From: Actinoallomurus purpureus | GTDB taxonomy: Bacteria > Actinomycetota > Actinomycetes > Streptosporangiales > Streptosporangiaceae | Length of the DNA stretch: 64,000 nucleotides | Reading direction: 5' to 3' | NCBI RefSeq assembly: GCF_024055795.1 | Contig: NZ_JAMXMY010000007.1 | Location: 1 to 64,000 of the forward strand | Part shown: piece after piece, positions 38,173 through 46,648 of the stretch | Layout of the letters: every line of letters begins with the position of its first letter | How positions within the stretch are numbered: the stretch's first letter is position 1 | The notes under the pieces: model-generated | Database searches by the model: none | Told to the model about the DNA's origin: nothing | Seen by the model: the letters and a program-made list of their open reading frames with translations, nothing else | Position numbers and translations under genes: made by a program

Positions 38173-38613
38173 TCAGTCCCTCTTGGGGGGGTGGGCGTGC
38201 ATCGGCGCGGCGACGCGGTTCCACATGTTGATCTGCGCGACCTGGGCGACGAGGAAGGCGGCCTCCTCCGGCTTGAACGCGTCGGTCACCGTGTCCCAGA
38301 CCTCGTCCGACACGCCGTCGGGCTGCCTCGTGACCGCCTCGGTGTAGGCCAGCGCGGCCCGCTCCGCCTCGGTGTACAACTGCGACTCCCGCCACGCGGG
38401 GAGCTGGAAGATGCGGTCCGGCTTCTCGCCGAGTTCAAGCGCCTCGTGAACGTGCATGTCGATGCAGAAGAGGCAGCCGTTGATCTGCGACCCGCGGATC
38501 TTGACGAGCTCGCGGACCGTGGCGGCCAGCGGCCCCTTGCGAATCGCCTGCTCCGCTTGGAGGAACGCCTTGTAGACCTCCGGCGCCAGTTCGCCGACGT
38601 TCAAGCGCGACAT
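38173..38613 (-). CDS. carboxymuconolactone decarboxylase family protein (AhpD-like)
   Basis: 146 residues of the alkylhydroperoxidase D fold. The redox motif is GCLFCIDMHVHEA (CxxC with the downstream His). This family acts as a peroxidase or decarboxylase; members with CxxCxxxH are usually disulfide reductases in antioxidant defence. It is the last gene of the ECF41 cluster and the regulated target that gives the cluster its name in other bacteria. AGAAGGG precedes ATG 38613. An ECF41-like promoter stands 45-71 bp upstream. Confidence 0.88.
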   Translation of the reverse strand: MSRLNVGELAPEVYKAFLQAEQAIRKGPLAATVRELVKIRGSQINGCLFCIDMHVHEALELGEKPDRIFQLPAWRESQLYTEAERAALAYTEAVTRQPDGVSDEVWDTVTDAFKPEEAAFLVAQVAQINMWNRVAAPMHAHPPKRD

Positions 38614-38657
38614 CACGTGAACCCTTCTCGATGGTGAATCTGTACCGTCGCCAGGGA

Positions 38658-38684
38658 GACGAGACGGCACCCGCCGATGTGACG
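38658..38684 (-). promoter_or_regulatory. ECF41-type promoter for the decarboxylase gene
   Basis: Minus strand: CGTCACA (38684-38678), 16-bp spacer, CGTC (38661-38658). The published ECF41 consensus I recall is TGTCACA-N16-CGTC, so six of seven -35 bases and the full -10 match at the expected spacing. It sits between the ECF41 gene and its expected target. Confidence 0.8.
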
Positions 38685-38701
38685 GGATTCCTCGAAGAAG
38701 A

Positions 38702-39586
38702 TCAGCGAGCCAGCCTGACGTGCGCCAGCTTGTCCGGATTGAGTACGCGCTGGACGGCCAGGATCCGGCCGTCGGCCGCGATGTCGAAGGTGTCGATCAG
38801 CGACAGCTCGCCGTCCCGGAAGACCGCGAGCGCGGGCTCGCCCCCCACCTCGCAGGGGGCGACTCCGGCGAGCGCCCATCGCCGGCGCACGCGGTTCAGC
38901 ACCTCGGCGACCCGCTCGCCGCCGACGATCAGCTTGCGCGCCGCCGAGATCTTGCCGCCGCCGTCGGTGACGTACACGGCGTCGGGGTGCAGGAGCTTCA
39001 CGAGCTGCTCCAGGTCACCGGCCTCGTACGCGGCACGGAACACGGTGAGGACCCGTTCCCGCTCCGGCCTGGTCGCCCGCGGCCGTTCCCTGGAGGCCGC
39101 CACGCGCCGGCGCGCCCGCGAGGCGAGCTGACGGCTGGCCGCGGGGGTGTTACCGAGCACGCCGGCGACCTCGTCGAAGGGCACCCCGAAGACGTCGTGC
39201 AGGACGAACGCGACCCGCTCGGGTGGCGTCAGCTCCTCCATCACCAGGAGCATCGCCGTACTCACCGACTCGTCGACCAGCACCGGCTCGGCGGCGTCCG
39301 GCCCGGTCAGTAGCGGCTCGGGCAGCCAGGGGCCGACGTAGGTCTCCCGGCGCACCCGCGCGGACCGGAGGATGTCGTACGACCTGCGGGCCGCGACCGT
39401 CACCAGCCACGCGCGCCGGTCCTCCACCCCCGACATGTCGGCGCCCGCGGCGCGCAGCCACACGTCCTGGACGACGTCCTCCGCGTCGGTGACGGTTCCG
39501 AGCAGCCGGTACGCCACCCCGAAGACCGCCGGCCGGTGCTCGGCCCACTCCTCGTCGGTCGCCGCGAAGGTCCCCGGCGCGCTCAC
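38702..39586 (-). CDS. ECF41 sigma factor with SnoaL-like C-terminal domain (SigJ-like)
   Basis: 294 residues. Sigma region 2 (FGVAYRLLGTVTDAEDVVQDVWLRA) and region 4 (FDEVAGVLGNTPAASRQLASRARRRV) are followed, from about residue 175, by a C-terminal extension of about 120 residues with a SnoaL/NTF2-like fold (VLTVFRAAYEAGDLEQLVKLLHPDAVYVTDGGG). This layout defines ECF41, in which the extension acts as a built-in inhibitor and no separate anti-sigma gene is needed. GTG start overlaps the reductase stop (GTGA). Confidence 0.9.
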   Translation of the reverse strand: MSAPGTFAATDEEWAEHRPAVFGVAYRLLGTVTDAEDVVQDVWLRAAGADMSGVEDRRAWLVTVAARRSYDILRSARVRRETYVGPWLPEPLLTGPDAAEPVLVDESVSTAMLLVMEELTPPERVAFVLHDVFGVPFDEVAGVLGNTPAASRQLASRARRRVAASRERPRATRPERERVLTVFRAAYEAGDLEQLVKLLHPDAVYVTDGGGKISAARKLIVGGERVAEVLNRVRRRWALAGVAPCEVGGEPALAVFRDGELSLIDTFDIAADGRILAVQRVLNPDKLAHVRLAR

Positions 39587-40818
39587 AGCAGATCCGCGAG
39601 GGGCACCCCCGGGTCGGCCAGCCGCGCGGTGTCCACCGGCTCACCCGACCGGATCAGCGCCTGCACGTCCCCGGCGACGTCCCAGATATTGACGTTCATG
39701 CCGCCCACGACCCTGCCGCCCGACAGCCAGAACGCGATGAACTCCAGGTCGTCGGTGTCGCCCGAGACGTACGCGGCCGGGTCCGACCCGCGGTACACGA
39801 TCTGGTCGTAGCCGCCGGCCCAGGCGCCGGACGCCTCCATGCCGAGCTCGTACTGGTCGGTGTAGAAGTACGGGACGCGGTCGTACACGACCGGCTGCCC
39901 CAGCATCGAGCGCGCCGCCGCCGGGCCGCCGTTGAGGGCGTTCGCCCAGTGCTCGACCCGGATCCGCCGGCCCAGCAGCGGGTTGTCGGCCCTGGCGACG
40001 TCGCCGGCGGCGTAGACGTCCGGGTCGGAGGTGCGCAGCGACGCGTCGACGACGATGCCGTCGTCGACCTCCAGTCCCGCCTCCTCCGCCAGCACGGTGT
40101 TCGGCGCCGCGCCGATGCCCACGATCACCACGTCGGCGGGCACCTCCGCGCCCTCGGTGGTGAACACGGACGGGTCCGTTATCTTCGCGACGCCGCCCGG
40201 GACGAACGCCACGCCGTGCCTGCGGTGCAGCGCCGCGAAGACCTCCCCGAGCTCGGTGCCCAGGGAACGGCGCAGCGGCGTGCCCCGTGCGATCACCCGC
40301 ACCTCGTTGCCGTACCCCCGGGCGGCGGCGGCCGCCTCCAGCCCGATCCAGCCGGCGCCGACGACCGCCACGCGCCGGTCGCCGGACTCCAGCGCCGCGC
40401 GCAGCCGCTCGGAGTCGGGCACGGTCCGCACGTAGTGGACGTGGTCGAGGTCGGCTCCGGGCACGTCCGGCCGCCGGACCGACGCCCCCGTGGCGAGGAG
40501 CAGCTTGGTGTAGCCGACGCGTTCTCCGTCGGCGAGCCGCACCTCCCGCGCCGCGCGGTCCAGCCCGGTCGCCCGGACTCCGAGCCGCAGCTCCACGTCG
40601 TTGTCGGCATACCAGGACTCCTCGTGGACGTACGCCTTCTCCAGGGGATCCTTGCCCGACAGGAAGCCCTTGGTCAGCGGCGGCCGTTCGTACGGCCGCA
40701 GCGGCTCCTCTCCGACCAGGACCACGCGCCCGGTGAAGCCCTCCTCCCGCAACGTCTGCGCTGCCTTCGCGCCGGCCAGGCTGGCTCCGACGATGACGTG
40801 CGTCTCGGGGACGGGCAT
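39583..40818 (-). CDS. FAD/NAD(P)-dependent ferredoxin-reductase-like oxidoreductase
   Basis: 411 residues of the rubredoxin/ferredoxin reductase family: FAD site VIVGASLAGAKAAQTLREEG, the RPYERPPLTKGFL motif, NAD site VAVVGAGWIGLEAAA, and the second FAD site VYAAGDVA, ending in a reductase C-domain. ATG 40818 is chosen because GGAGG ends 5 nt before it (an upstream GTG 40824 overlaps the site). No ferredoxin or P450 gene is nearby; it heads the ECF41 operon. Confidence 0.85.
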   Translation of the reverse strand: MPVPETHVIVGASLAGAKAAQTLREEGFTGRVVLVGEEPLRPYERPPLTKGFLSGKDPLEKAYVHEESWYADNDVELRLGVRATGLDRAAREVRLADGERVGYTKLLLATGASVRRPDVPGADLDHVHYVRTVPDSERLRAALESGDRRVAVVGAGWIGLEAAAAARGYGNEVRVIARGTPLRRSLGTELGEVFAALHRRHGVAFVPGGVAKITDPSVFTTEGAEVPADVVIVGIGAAPNTVLAEEAGLEVDDGIVVDASLRTSDPDVYAAGDVARADNPLLGRRIRVEHWANALNGGPAAARSMLGQPVVYDRVPYFYTDQYELGMEASGAWAGGYDQIVYRGSDPAAYVSGDTDDLEFIAFWLSGGRVVGGMNVNIWDVAGDVQALIRSGEPVDTARLADPGVPLADLL

Positions 40819-40936
40819 GTGCACCTCCGCTTTCGGCTCCGCGTCAGCCCAAGTATCCTCCGGCGCGGCCGGCTCCCGTGGGCGGTACCGCCCGGCCGAG
40901 GACCTGCAGCCGCCCGGCCGCGGGCCTCACGTCGCA

Positions 40937-42175
40937 TCAGCCGAGGAGCTCGTGGTGCCAGGCCAGCGCGGAGGTGTCGGTCAGCGAGGCGATCTGGTCG
41001 ACGACGACGCGCAGCCGCGCGCCGTCGTCGGCGGCCTCCGCGTAGAAGCCGCGGAACACCGGGTCGAGCACCGCCGGGGCCTTCCGCCCGACCGCGTCGG
41101 CCAGCTCGGCCACGAGCTCGCGCTGCCGGGCCTGCAGCGCACCGTGGTCGGCGCGGCCCATCACGTAGCGCGCCGCGACGCCCTTCAGCAGGGCGCACTC
41201 CAGCCGCTGCGCCCGCGGCACGACCAGGTCGCCCGCGTAGCGGGTGAGCGCGCCGGTGCCGTACGCCTCGTGCGTGGCCCGCTCGGTGGCCCGGCAGAAC
41301 CTGCCGATCAGCTCGCTCGTGAGGTTCTTCAGCGCGGCGGCGGCGCGCAGGGTGCCGTCGTAGGCGCGCGGCCAGTACGGCTCGGCGAGCAGCGCCGCGA
41401 ACCGCTCCTCCAGTTCGGCGACCTCCGCGTCGCAGTACATCAGGGCGGTCAGTTCGCAGACGGCCCGCCGCTCGCCGGGATCGGCCAGCCGCTCCAGCCG
41501 GATGTGCCCGGCGTGCAGCCCGTCCTCCAGATCGTGCACGGAGTAGGCGACGTCGTCGGCCCAGTCCATGACCTGCGCCTCGAAGCAGAGCCGCTCGTCC
41601 GGCGCGCCCTCCCGGATCCACGCGAAGACCGGAACGTCGTCCTGGTACACGCCGTACTTCACCCCGTCGCCGGGACCTCGCTTCGGCCAGGGGTACTTCA
41701 TGGCCGCGTCGAGCGTCGCGCGGGTGAGGTTGAGGCCGACGCTGCGCCCGTCGGGCGCGAACGACTTGGCCTCCAGGCGGGTCAGCAGGCGCAGGCTCTG
41801 CGCGTTGCCCTCGAACCCGCCGCACGCGGCCGCCACCTCGTCGAGCACCGCCTCGCCGTTGTGGCCGAACGGCGGGTGGCCGAGGTCGTGGGACAGACAG
41901 GCGACCTCCACCAAGTCGGGGTCGCAACCGAACGCCTTGCCGAGCTCCCGGCCGATTTGGGCGCACTCAAGGGAGTGGGTGAGCCGGGTCCGGGGGCTGT
42001 GCTGGCCGCGCTGGTCGCCCGCCGCGGGCTCGACGACCTGTGTCTTGGCGGCGAGCCGGCGCAGCGCCGCGCTGTGCAGCACGCGGGCACGATCGCGTTC
42101 GAACGGCGTGCGGCCGCGCCGCTTCGGCGGCTCGGGCGCCCAGCGCGTCGTGTCCTGCTCGCTGTAATCGGTCAT
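40937..42175 (-). CDS. dgt: deoxyguanosinetriphosphate triphosphohydrolase-like protein (HD domain)
   Basis: 412 residues. The HD phosphohydrolase core shows [17 protein letters not shown] and [21 protein letters not shown], and [13 protein letters not shown] supplies the metal Asp. Hydrolyses dNTPs to deoxynucleosides plus triphosphate, lowering dNTP pools. In many actinomycetes dgt lies directly upstream of dnaG; here about 6 kb of ABC, lactate and ECF41 genes separate them. ATG 42175 lacks a visible ribosome site. Confidence 0.9.
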   Translation of the reverse strand: MTDYSEQDTTRWAPEPPKRRGRTPFERDRARVLHSAALRRLAAKTQVVEPAAGDQRGQHSPRTRLTHSLECAQIGRELGKAFGCDPDLVEVACLSHDLGHPPFGHNGEAVLDEVAAACGGFEGNAQSLRLLTRLEAKSFAPDGRSVGLNLTRATLDAAMKYPWPKRGPGDGVKYGVYQDDVPVFAWIREGAPDERLCFEAQVMDWADDVAYSVHDLEDGLHAGHIRLERLADPGERRAVCELTALMYCDAEVAELEERFAALLAEPYWPRAYDGTLRAAAALKNLTSELIGRFCRATERATHEAYGTGALTRYAGDLVVPRAQRLECALLKGVAARYVMGRADHGALQARQRELVAELADAVGRKAPAVLDPVFRGFYAEAADDGARLRVVVDQIASLTDTSALAWHHELLG

Positions 42176-42196
42176 CGGAGTCCGAGCGTATCCATC

Positions 42197-42217
42197 TAGG
42201 GCCTGAGACAGGCCCTA
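42197..42217. promoter_or_regulatory. perfect palindrome between divergent dgt and Nudix genes
   Basis: TAGGGCCTG-AGA-CAGGCCCTA, 9-bp arms and a 3-nt centre, ending 12 bp before the Nudix ATG and starting 22 bp before the dgt ATG. Position and symmetry suggest a shared operator or a 5'-leader hairpin. Confidence 0.55.
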
Positions 42218-42228
42218 AGGTGCGGCAC

Positions 42229-42732
42229 ATGCCCGACGAACCGTACCGGCGCCGCAGCGCCCGCGTGATCCTCCTGGACCGCGCCGACCGCATCCTCCTG
42301 CTCCGCCTCTACCACGACCACCGCAAACCCCGGCGCGGTCACTACTGGCTCACGCCCGGCGGGGGCGTCGACGACGGGGAGGCGCTCCCCGAGGCGGCAG
42401 CGCGTGAGCTGCGCGAGGAGATCGGGCTGGTCGTCGCGCCGGAGGACCTCGGGGCGCCGGTCGCGACGACCTCCGGGTACGCGGAGTTCAGCTGGGCCAA
42501 GGGCCGGTTCCGCGACGACTTCTTCGCCCACCGTGTCACCGCGCACGACGTCGACACCAGCGGCCTCGAACCGCACGAGCTCAAGCAGGTCACCGGGCAC
42601 CGCTGGTGGACTGTGGACGAACTGGCCGCCACCACGGAGGTCGTCTACCCCTTCGGCCTCGTGCCGTTGCTGCGGGACCTGATCGCCGACCGGCGGGCGC
42701 CCGAACCCGTCCTGCTGCCCTGGCATCACTGA
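42229..42732 (+). CDS. Nudix hydrolase
   Basis: 167 residues with a complete Nudix box (GGGVDDGEALPEAAARELREEIGL at about 45-68; catalytic REL-REE). The substrate is unknown; the early strand ARVILLDRADRILLLRLYHD is typical of nucleotide-diphosphate pyrophosphatases. Divergent from dgt, which suggests linked nucleotide-pool housekeeping. No clear ribosome site before ATG 42229. Confidence 0.88.
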   Translation: MPDEPYRRRSARVILLDRADRILLLRLYHDHRKPRRGHYWLTPGGGVDDGEALPEAAARELREEIGLVVAPEDLGAPVATTSGYAEFSWAKGRFRDDFFAHRVTAHDVDTSGLEPHELKQVTGHRWWTVDELAATTEVVYPFGLVPLLRDLIADRRAPEPVLLPWHH

Positions 42733-42823
42733 GCCGGCGCCGTTCGGCGAAACGCGAGGGCGAGATTCGGAGATCCTCAGTTAAGGTCCTCTTCATCCCT
42801 GTTCGTACGTCTCGAGGGCGCCC

Positions 42824-44344
42824 ATGCTCACCACGTTCCGCGCTGCGGTCGCCGTCGTCCTGCTCGCCGGTTTCTATGTACTCGTGGCCGCCATCACGGC
42901 CGGAACGGTCGTCTTCGACTTCTACGCCGTGAAGTACGGCCACGCGGGCGGCTTCAAGGTCGCGGCGCTCGCCACCTTCGGCGTGCTGGCGATGCTGCGC
43001 GGCGTCTTCGTCGTCGGCCGGCGCACGGCCGACGACCAGCCCGGCGTCGCGGTGACGCCCCGCGACGAGCCCGAGCTGTGGCGCACGGTCGCCGAGCTCG
43101 CCCACCAGGTCAAGACCCGGGTGCCCGACGAGATCCGCCTCGTCCCCGAGGTGAACGCCGCCGTCAGCGAGAACACCCGGCTGCTCGGCCTCGTCCCGGG
43201 GCGCCGGTACATGTACATCGGCGTCCCGCTCATGCTCAGTCTCACCGCCGACGAGATGCGTGCGGTGCTCTGCCATGAGCTCGGGCACTACAGCGGATCG
43301 CACACCCGCCTCGGCGGCATCACCTACCGGGGTCGCACCGCGCTGATCCGGACGATCGAACGTCTACGGTCCCACGCCGTCATCCGTACGATCTTCCTGG
43401 TGTACGCCAGGATCTACCTGCGGGTGTCGCAAGCGGTGTCCCGGCGGCAGGAGCTGGAGGCCGACGCCTCGGCCGTCGCGATCGCCGGGCGGCGGCCGAT
43501 GGGCGACGCGCTCCGGAAGGTCCGCGCGAGCGCGGCGGCCTGGGACTTCTACCTCGCCTCGTACTGCTCGCTGATCGGGCCCGCCCAGGCCCGCCCCGCG
43601 GACCTGTTCGCCGGGTTCTCCACGCTGCTGCGGGAGCCGAGCCGGCAGGAGGAGCTCGCCAAGGTCGTGAACGCACCCGAGGAACGCTCGCCGTACGACT
43701 CGCACCCGAGCCTGGCCGAGCGCCTCGCCGCGATCGCGGCACTGCCGGAACCCGCCGCGCGTCCCGACCCCCGTCCGGCCCTCGCCCTGCTCGCCGACCC
43801 GCGGCGCGCCGCGCTGGCCACCCAGGCGTCGATGCTCACCGACGAGGCGCTGCGCCTGCCCGTGCTGGAGTGGCCGCAGATCGTCGAGCGCGGCCTGTAC
43901 GCCGGGGCCAACGCCGAGGCGATGAAGGACGTCTTCACGGCGGCGGCCCAGATGGCGAACACGCCGCAGCCGACGGTCGACACGGTCCTGCGGATCCTCG
44001 CGGGCGGCGGCGCCGGCGACCTCGGCGTCCGCCTGCGGGCGGCCGGCTGGCAGGGGAACGACACTCCCGCCCTGGTGGCGCGCATCGTCGCCCGCGCCTT
44101 CGAGGGCCTGCTCATCCAGGCGGGCCGCGCCCGCTACACCTTCTCCTGGTCCGACGTCGCCCGCCTGGTCGACGGCAACGGCACCGAGGTCGACCTGACC
44201 GATCTCGTGCGGAGCGCCGTGGACGATCCCCGCCAGGTCAACACCCTGTACGAGGGCCTGCTGCGCCTCGGCATCACCCCGGCGGCCGCTCCGGCCCCTG
44301 CCCCTGCCAGCCCGGTGCCGCCACCCGCGGGAGTGGGAGCCTGA
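42824..44344 (+). CDS. M48-family membrane metalloprotease (HtpX-like)
   Basis: 506 residues. Two N-terminal membrane helices (about 5-30 and 45-65), then the zinc motif LCHELGHYSG (HExxH) with the third ligand Glu in RRQELEADASAVAIAG. The roughly 270-residue C-terminal region (Ala/Leu-rich) is longer than in HtpX and ends in a Pro-rich tail. Likely a membrane-quality-control protease facing the cytoplasm. ATG 42824. Confidence 0.88.
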   Translation: MLTTFRAAVAVVLLAGFYVLVAAITAGTVVFDFYAVKYGHAGGFKVAALATFGVLAMLRGVFVVGRRTADDQPGVAVTPRDEPELWRTVAELAHQVKTRVPDEIRLVPEVNAAVSENTRLLGLVPGRRYMYIGVPLMLSLTADEMRAVLCHELGHYSGSHTRLGGITYRGRTALIRTIERLRSHAVIRTIFLVYARIYLRVSQAVSRRQELEADASAVAIAGRRPMGDALRKVRASAAAWDFYLASYCSLIGPAQARPADLFAGFSTLLREPSRQEELAKVVNAPEERSPYDSHPSLAERLAAIAALPEPAARPDPRPALALLADPRRAALATQASMLTDEALRLPVLEWPQIVERGLYAGANAEAMKDVFTAAAQMANTPQPTVDTVLRILAGGGAGDLGVRLRAAGWQGNDTPALVARIVARAFEGLLIQAGRARYTFSWSDVARLVDGNGTEVDLTDLVRSAVDDPRQVNTLYEGLLRLGITPAAAPAPAPASPVPPPAGVGA

Positions 44345-44346
44345 TC

Positions 44347-44386
44347 GCCGAGGGTGTCCGGCGTCATGACCCCGGGCACCCTCGGC
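44347..44386. terminator. bidirectional terminator between protease and cupin genes
   Basis: Stem GCCGAGGGTGTCC pairs with GGGCACCCTCGGC (one G-U pair) around a 14-nt loop between convergent stops. Confidence 0.75.
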
Positions 44387-44396
44387 GGACCCGCGC

Positions 44397-44891
44397 TCAG
44401 GGCCTGACATCGTTCCAGGCGGGGCTGGAAAGAAAGTAGGTGTCGTAGAGCTCCTGGACCTCCAGGAGGCTCTCGGGCGGCACCTTCCCGTAGGCGATGC
44501 GCTCCAGGTGCCGGAAGTACTCGAACCGCTCGACGCCGGGCGTGAGGACGATGAGGATGTCGGCGTTCTCCCCCGGTGCGGCGGCGAAGGCGTGCGGGGC
44601 GCCGGGCGGCACGACCACCAGGTCCCCGCGTTCGGCGGTCACGACCTGGTCGCCGGAGAGCAGCTGGGCGGTTCCGTCCAGCATGTAGAACAGCTCGGCC
44701 GACCTGCCGTGGCTGTGCGGCTTGGCGCCGTCGGCGCCGTCGACCAGGGTGACCCGCTGCGTGGACAGCGCACCCCCGGTCGAGCTGCTGTCGGCCAGCA
44801 GCCGGATGGTGGTGGGTGCCCGGCCGATCACCTCCGCCTCGGCGGAACGGACGATGACGGCCTCGTTGAAGTCCGGCGTGATCAGGGACAT
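44397..44891 (-). CDS. cupin-domain protein
   Basis: 164 residues: a single cupin barrel with metal ligands in KPHSHGRSAELFYMLDG (HxHxxxxE) and the second motif PGAPHAF (His). The family includes dioxygenases, isomerases and small-molecule sensors; the reaction is unknown. AAGGAG lies before ATG 44891. Lies downstream of the DUF4267 gene on the same strand (43-bp gap), so both are controlled from the TetR operator region. Confidence 0.82.
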   Translation of the reverse strand: MSLITPDFNEAVIVRSAEAEVIGRAPTTIRLLADSSSTGGALSTQRVTLVDGADGAKPHSHGRSAELFYMLDGTAQLLSGDQVVTAERGDLVVVPPGAPHAFAAAPGENADILIVLTPGVERFEYFRHLERIAYGKVPPESLLEVQELYDTYFLSSPAWNDVRP

Positions 44892-44934
44892 GGAACTGAC
44901 TCCTTGACGTGAGTTCGAAGGGGGGCGGTCGGTC

Positions 44935-45306
44935 TCAGACGGCGAAGAGCAGGGCGGCGCTGATGAGCACGGCCACGGCGGTGGCGAAGTGAATGCCGAA
45001 CGCCACGGCCTTGGTGCCACCGTTGCGAAGGACGATGAGGGTGTCGCCCAGGGGGATGATCGCGACGACGAGCATGTACCAGGCGACGGCGTGCGCGCTC
45101 GCGAAGGCAAGCAGGGCCGCGCCGAGGATGCCGTAGGTGAGGTCGCGCAGGCCCTTGATGGTCAGGTACGCGGGGTCGCCGTCCTCCTTCGCCGGCACTC
45201 CGTAGCCGGCGGCCGCCGCCTGGGGCACCAGCAGGAATCGCAGGCCGATGATCAGGACGAGAACGACGAGGACGATGGCGAGGCCGTAGGCGATGGGGGT
45301 GAGCAT
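44935..45306 (-). CDS. DUF4267-like small integral membrane protein
   Basis: 123 residues with four predicted membrane helices (AYGLAIVLVVLVLIIGLRFLL; GILGAALLAFASAHAVAWYMLVVAI; IHFATAVAVLISAALLF) and the DUF4267-type segment YGVPAKEDGDPAYLTIKGLRDLTYG. Function unknown. It is first in a two-gene unit with the cupin and starts 16 bp from the left operator copy of the TetR region. Confidence 0.75.
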   Translation of the reverse strand: MLTPIAYGLAIVLVVLVLIIGLRFLLVPQAAAAGYGVPAKEDGDPAYLTIKGLRDLTYGILGAALLAFASAHAVAWYMLVVAIIPLGDTLIVLRNGGTKAVAFGIHFATAVAVLISAALLFAV

Positions 45307-45322
45307 GGCGATCTCCGATTTA

Positions 45323-45385
45323 CTAGCAGCGCTAGGAACGAGATCGACACTAGCAGAGCATTGGCAGGTTTGCTAGCAGTGCTAG
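45323..45385. promoter_or_regulatory. repeated CTAGCAGyGCTAG operators (TetR sites)
   Basis: Palindromes CTAGCAGCGCTAG (45323-45335) and CTAGCAGTGCTAG (45373-45385) with centres 50 bp apart, plus a degraded third copy CTAGCAGAGC starting at 45350. The right copy overlaps the -10 region of the TetR gene (-35 TTGGCA at 45361-45366); the left copy is next to the DUF4267 start. Autoregulated, divergent control is the natural reading. Confidence 0.8.
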
Positions 45386-45395
45386 GATAAAGAGC

Positions 45396-45968
45396 ATGTC
45401 GATCCAGGCGCGCCGAGTGCGCGAGCGGGCAGAGCGGGAACGATTGATCGTCACGACGGCCCGAGAGCTGGCCGAGTCCGAAGGATGGGACGCGGTGACC
45501 ACTCGCCGGCTGGCCGCCGAGATCGAGTACAGCCAGCCGGTCCTCTACAGCCACTTCAAGGGCAAGGACGCCATCATGGCCGCCGTCGTGGTCGAGGGCT
45601 GCGCCGACATGGCCGCCGAGCTGCGCGCGGCCCGTACGGCGGCGCCCGATCCGCAGCGGGCCCTGGCGGCCGTCGGCGCGGCGTACGCGGCCTTCGCCGA
45701 GCGGCGGCCCGCGCTGTACGACGCGATGTTCACACACGCCGTGGACCTGCCGTTCGCCACCCCGGAGGCTCCGCCGGCCCTCAAGGAGGCCTTCGGCGAG
45801 CTGCGCGAAGCCGTCCTGCCCCTCGCCGGCGACGACAACCTCGAGACGCTCACCGAGACGTTCTGGAGCGGCCTGCACGGGCTCATGACACTGATGCGCA
45901 ACGGCCGCCTCCGCCGCGAGGACCACGACGAACGCCTGGCGCTCCTCATCAGCCGCTTCTCGGGTTGA
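45396..45968 (+). CDS. TetR-family transcriptional regulator
   Basis: 190 residues. The N-terminal HTH (LIVTTARELAESEGWDAVTTRRLAAEIEYSQPVLYSHFKGKDAIM) is classical TetR; the C-terminal ligand domain (TetR_C_33-like; FAERRPALYDAMFTHAVDLPFA) is typical of regulators near membrane or redox genes. Divergent from the DUF4267-cupin unit with the shared operator array. ATG 45396 has no ribosome site, so the message may be leaderless. Confidence 0.88.
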   Translation: MSIQARRVRERAERERLIVTTARELAESEGWDAVTTRRLAAEIEYSQPVLYSHFKGKDAIMAAVVVEGCADMAAELRAARTAAPDPQRALAAVGAAYAAFAERRPALYDAMFTHAVDLPFATPEAPPALKEAFGELREAVLPLAGDDNLETLTETFWSGLHGLMTLMRNGRLRREDHDERLALLISRFSG

Positions 45969-46070
45969 GTGTCTACCGGGCGGGCAACGGAGCGATCCGG
46001 CCGTGAGCGCGGTGGTCGCAGATCCGCATCACGGATCTCGAGATCCCGGAGAAGGCCGACTCGTTCTGAC

Positions 46071-46117
46071 GCCCCGGGTGCGACCGGGCGGCGGTGCCGC
46101 CCGGTCGCACCCGGGGC
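46071..46117. terminator. 22-bp perfect hairpin between tetR and the small secreted gene
   Basis: Left arm GCCCCGGGTGCGACCGGGCG followed by GC, a GGT loop, then the exact inverse to 46117: a 22-bp perfect stem, the longest in the window. It lies between two convergent genes and should stop transcription from both sides. Confidence 0.85.
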
Positions 46118-46154
46118 TCACGAACACCAGGACGTCTCGTCAGGTGTCGCTCGC

Positions 46155-46373
46155 TTACTTGAGCGAGAGTATCCAGGGCGGGTAGATGCCGCGTTCCGTG
46201 CACTTGTAAGCGTTGAAACCCTCACGCACATACTGCTGACCGGCATCAACGCACTGGGACTTAGTGACGTAGTGGCCGTAGACCTTCCAATCGGCCGCCT
46301 GAGCAGGTGTGCTCAGACCGGCGACCGCCACAATGGCGATCCCGGCACTCACGGCTGCCGTACGTAGGCGCAT
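46155..46373 (-). CDS. small secreted protein with two cysteines
   Basis: 72 residues: a signal peptide (RTAAVSAGIAIVAVAGLSTPAQA, cut after AQA), then a 46-residue mature peptide starting ADWKVYGHYV, with Cys residues in KSQCVDAG and AYKCTERG that could form one disulfide. No family recognised; small secreted actinomycete proteins of this form are common. Its upstream 200 bp hold no other gene. Confidence 0.75.
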   Translation of the reverse strand: MRLRTAAVSAGIAIVAVAGLSTPAQAADWKVYGHYVTKSQCVDAGQQYVREGFNAYKCTERGIYPPWILSLK

Positions 46374-46582
46374 CTACGTCTCCTCCCGTTGGGGATCTCG
46401 GACTCCGGTCACCGATCATTCCGTCCCGGCAGTGATCACCCGGCTCTCTGTGGCGTGCTCGAAGACCGCCCCAGAGGTAGGCGAGCAAGGCCGGTCCGCC
46501 AAAATGATCTTGACGCGATGGGTACACAATGCCCGCAGGAAACCCCTGTTCGCAAGGGATTCGACTGCCCCGGATTCCGGGC

Positions 46583-46612
46583 GCGTTCCCGCCTTGCTGC
46601 CGGCGGGAACGC
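46583..46612. terminator. hairpin terminator after the first chitinase gene
   Basis: Stem GCGTTCCCGCC/GGCGGGAACGC (11 bp perfect) with an 8-nt loop, 36 bp beyond the chitinase stop on the minus strand. Confidence 0.75.
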
Positions 46613-46648
46613 CCCAGACTCCCCTCCCTGTCCGCTACACCCCCGGCG

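Noticed and set aside
46374-46582. Short plus-strand ORFs in the gap after the small secreted gene
   Set aside because: No ribosome sites, no conserved motif; the gap holds the promoter of the small secreted gene and the chitinase terminator.
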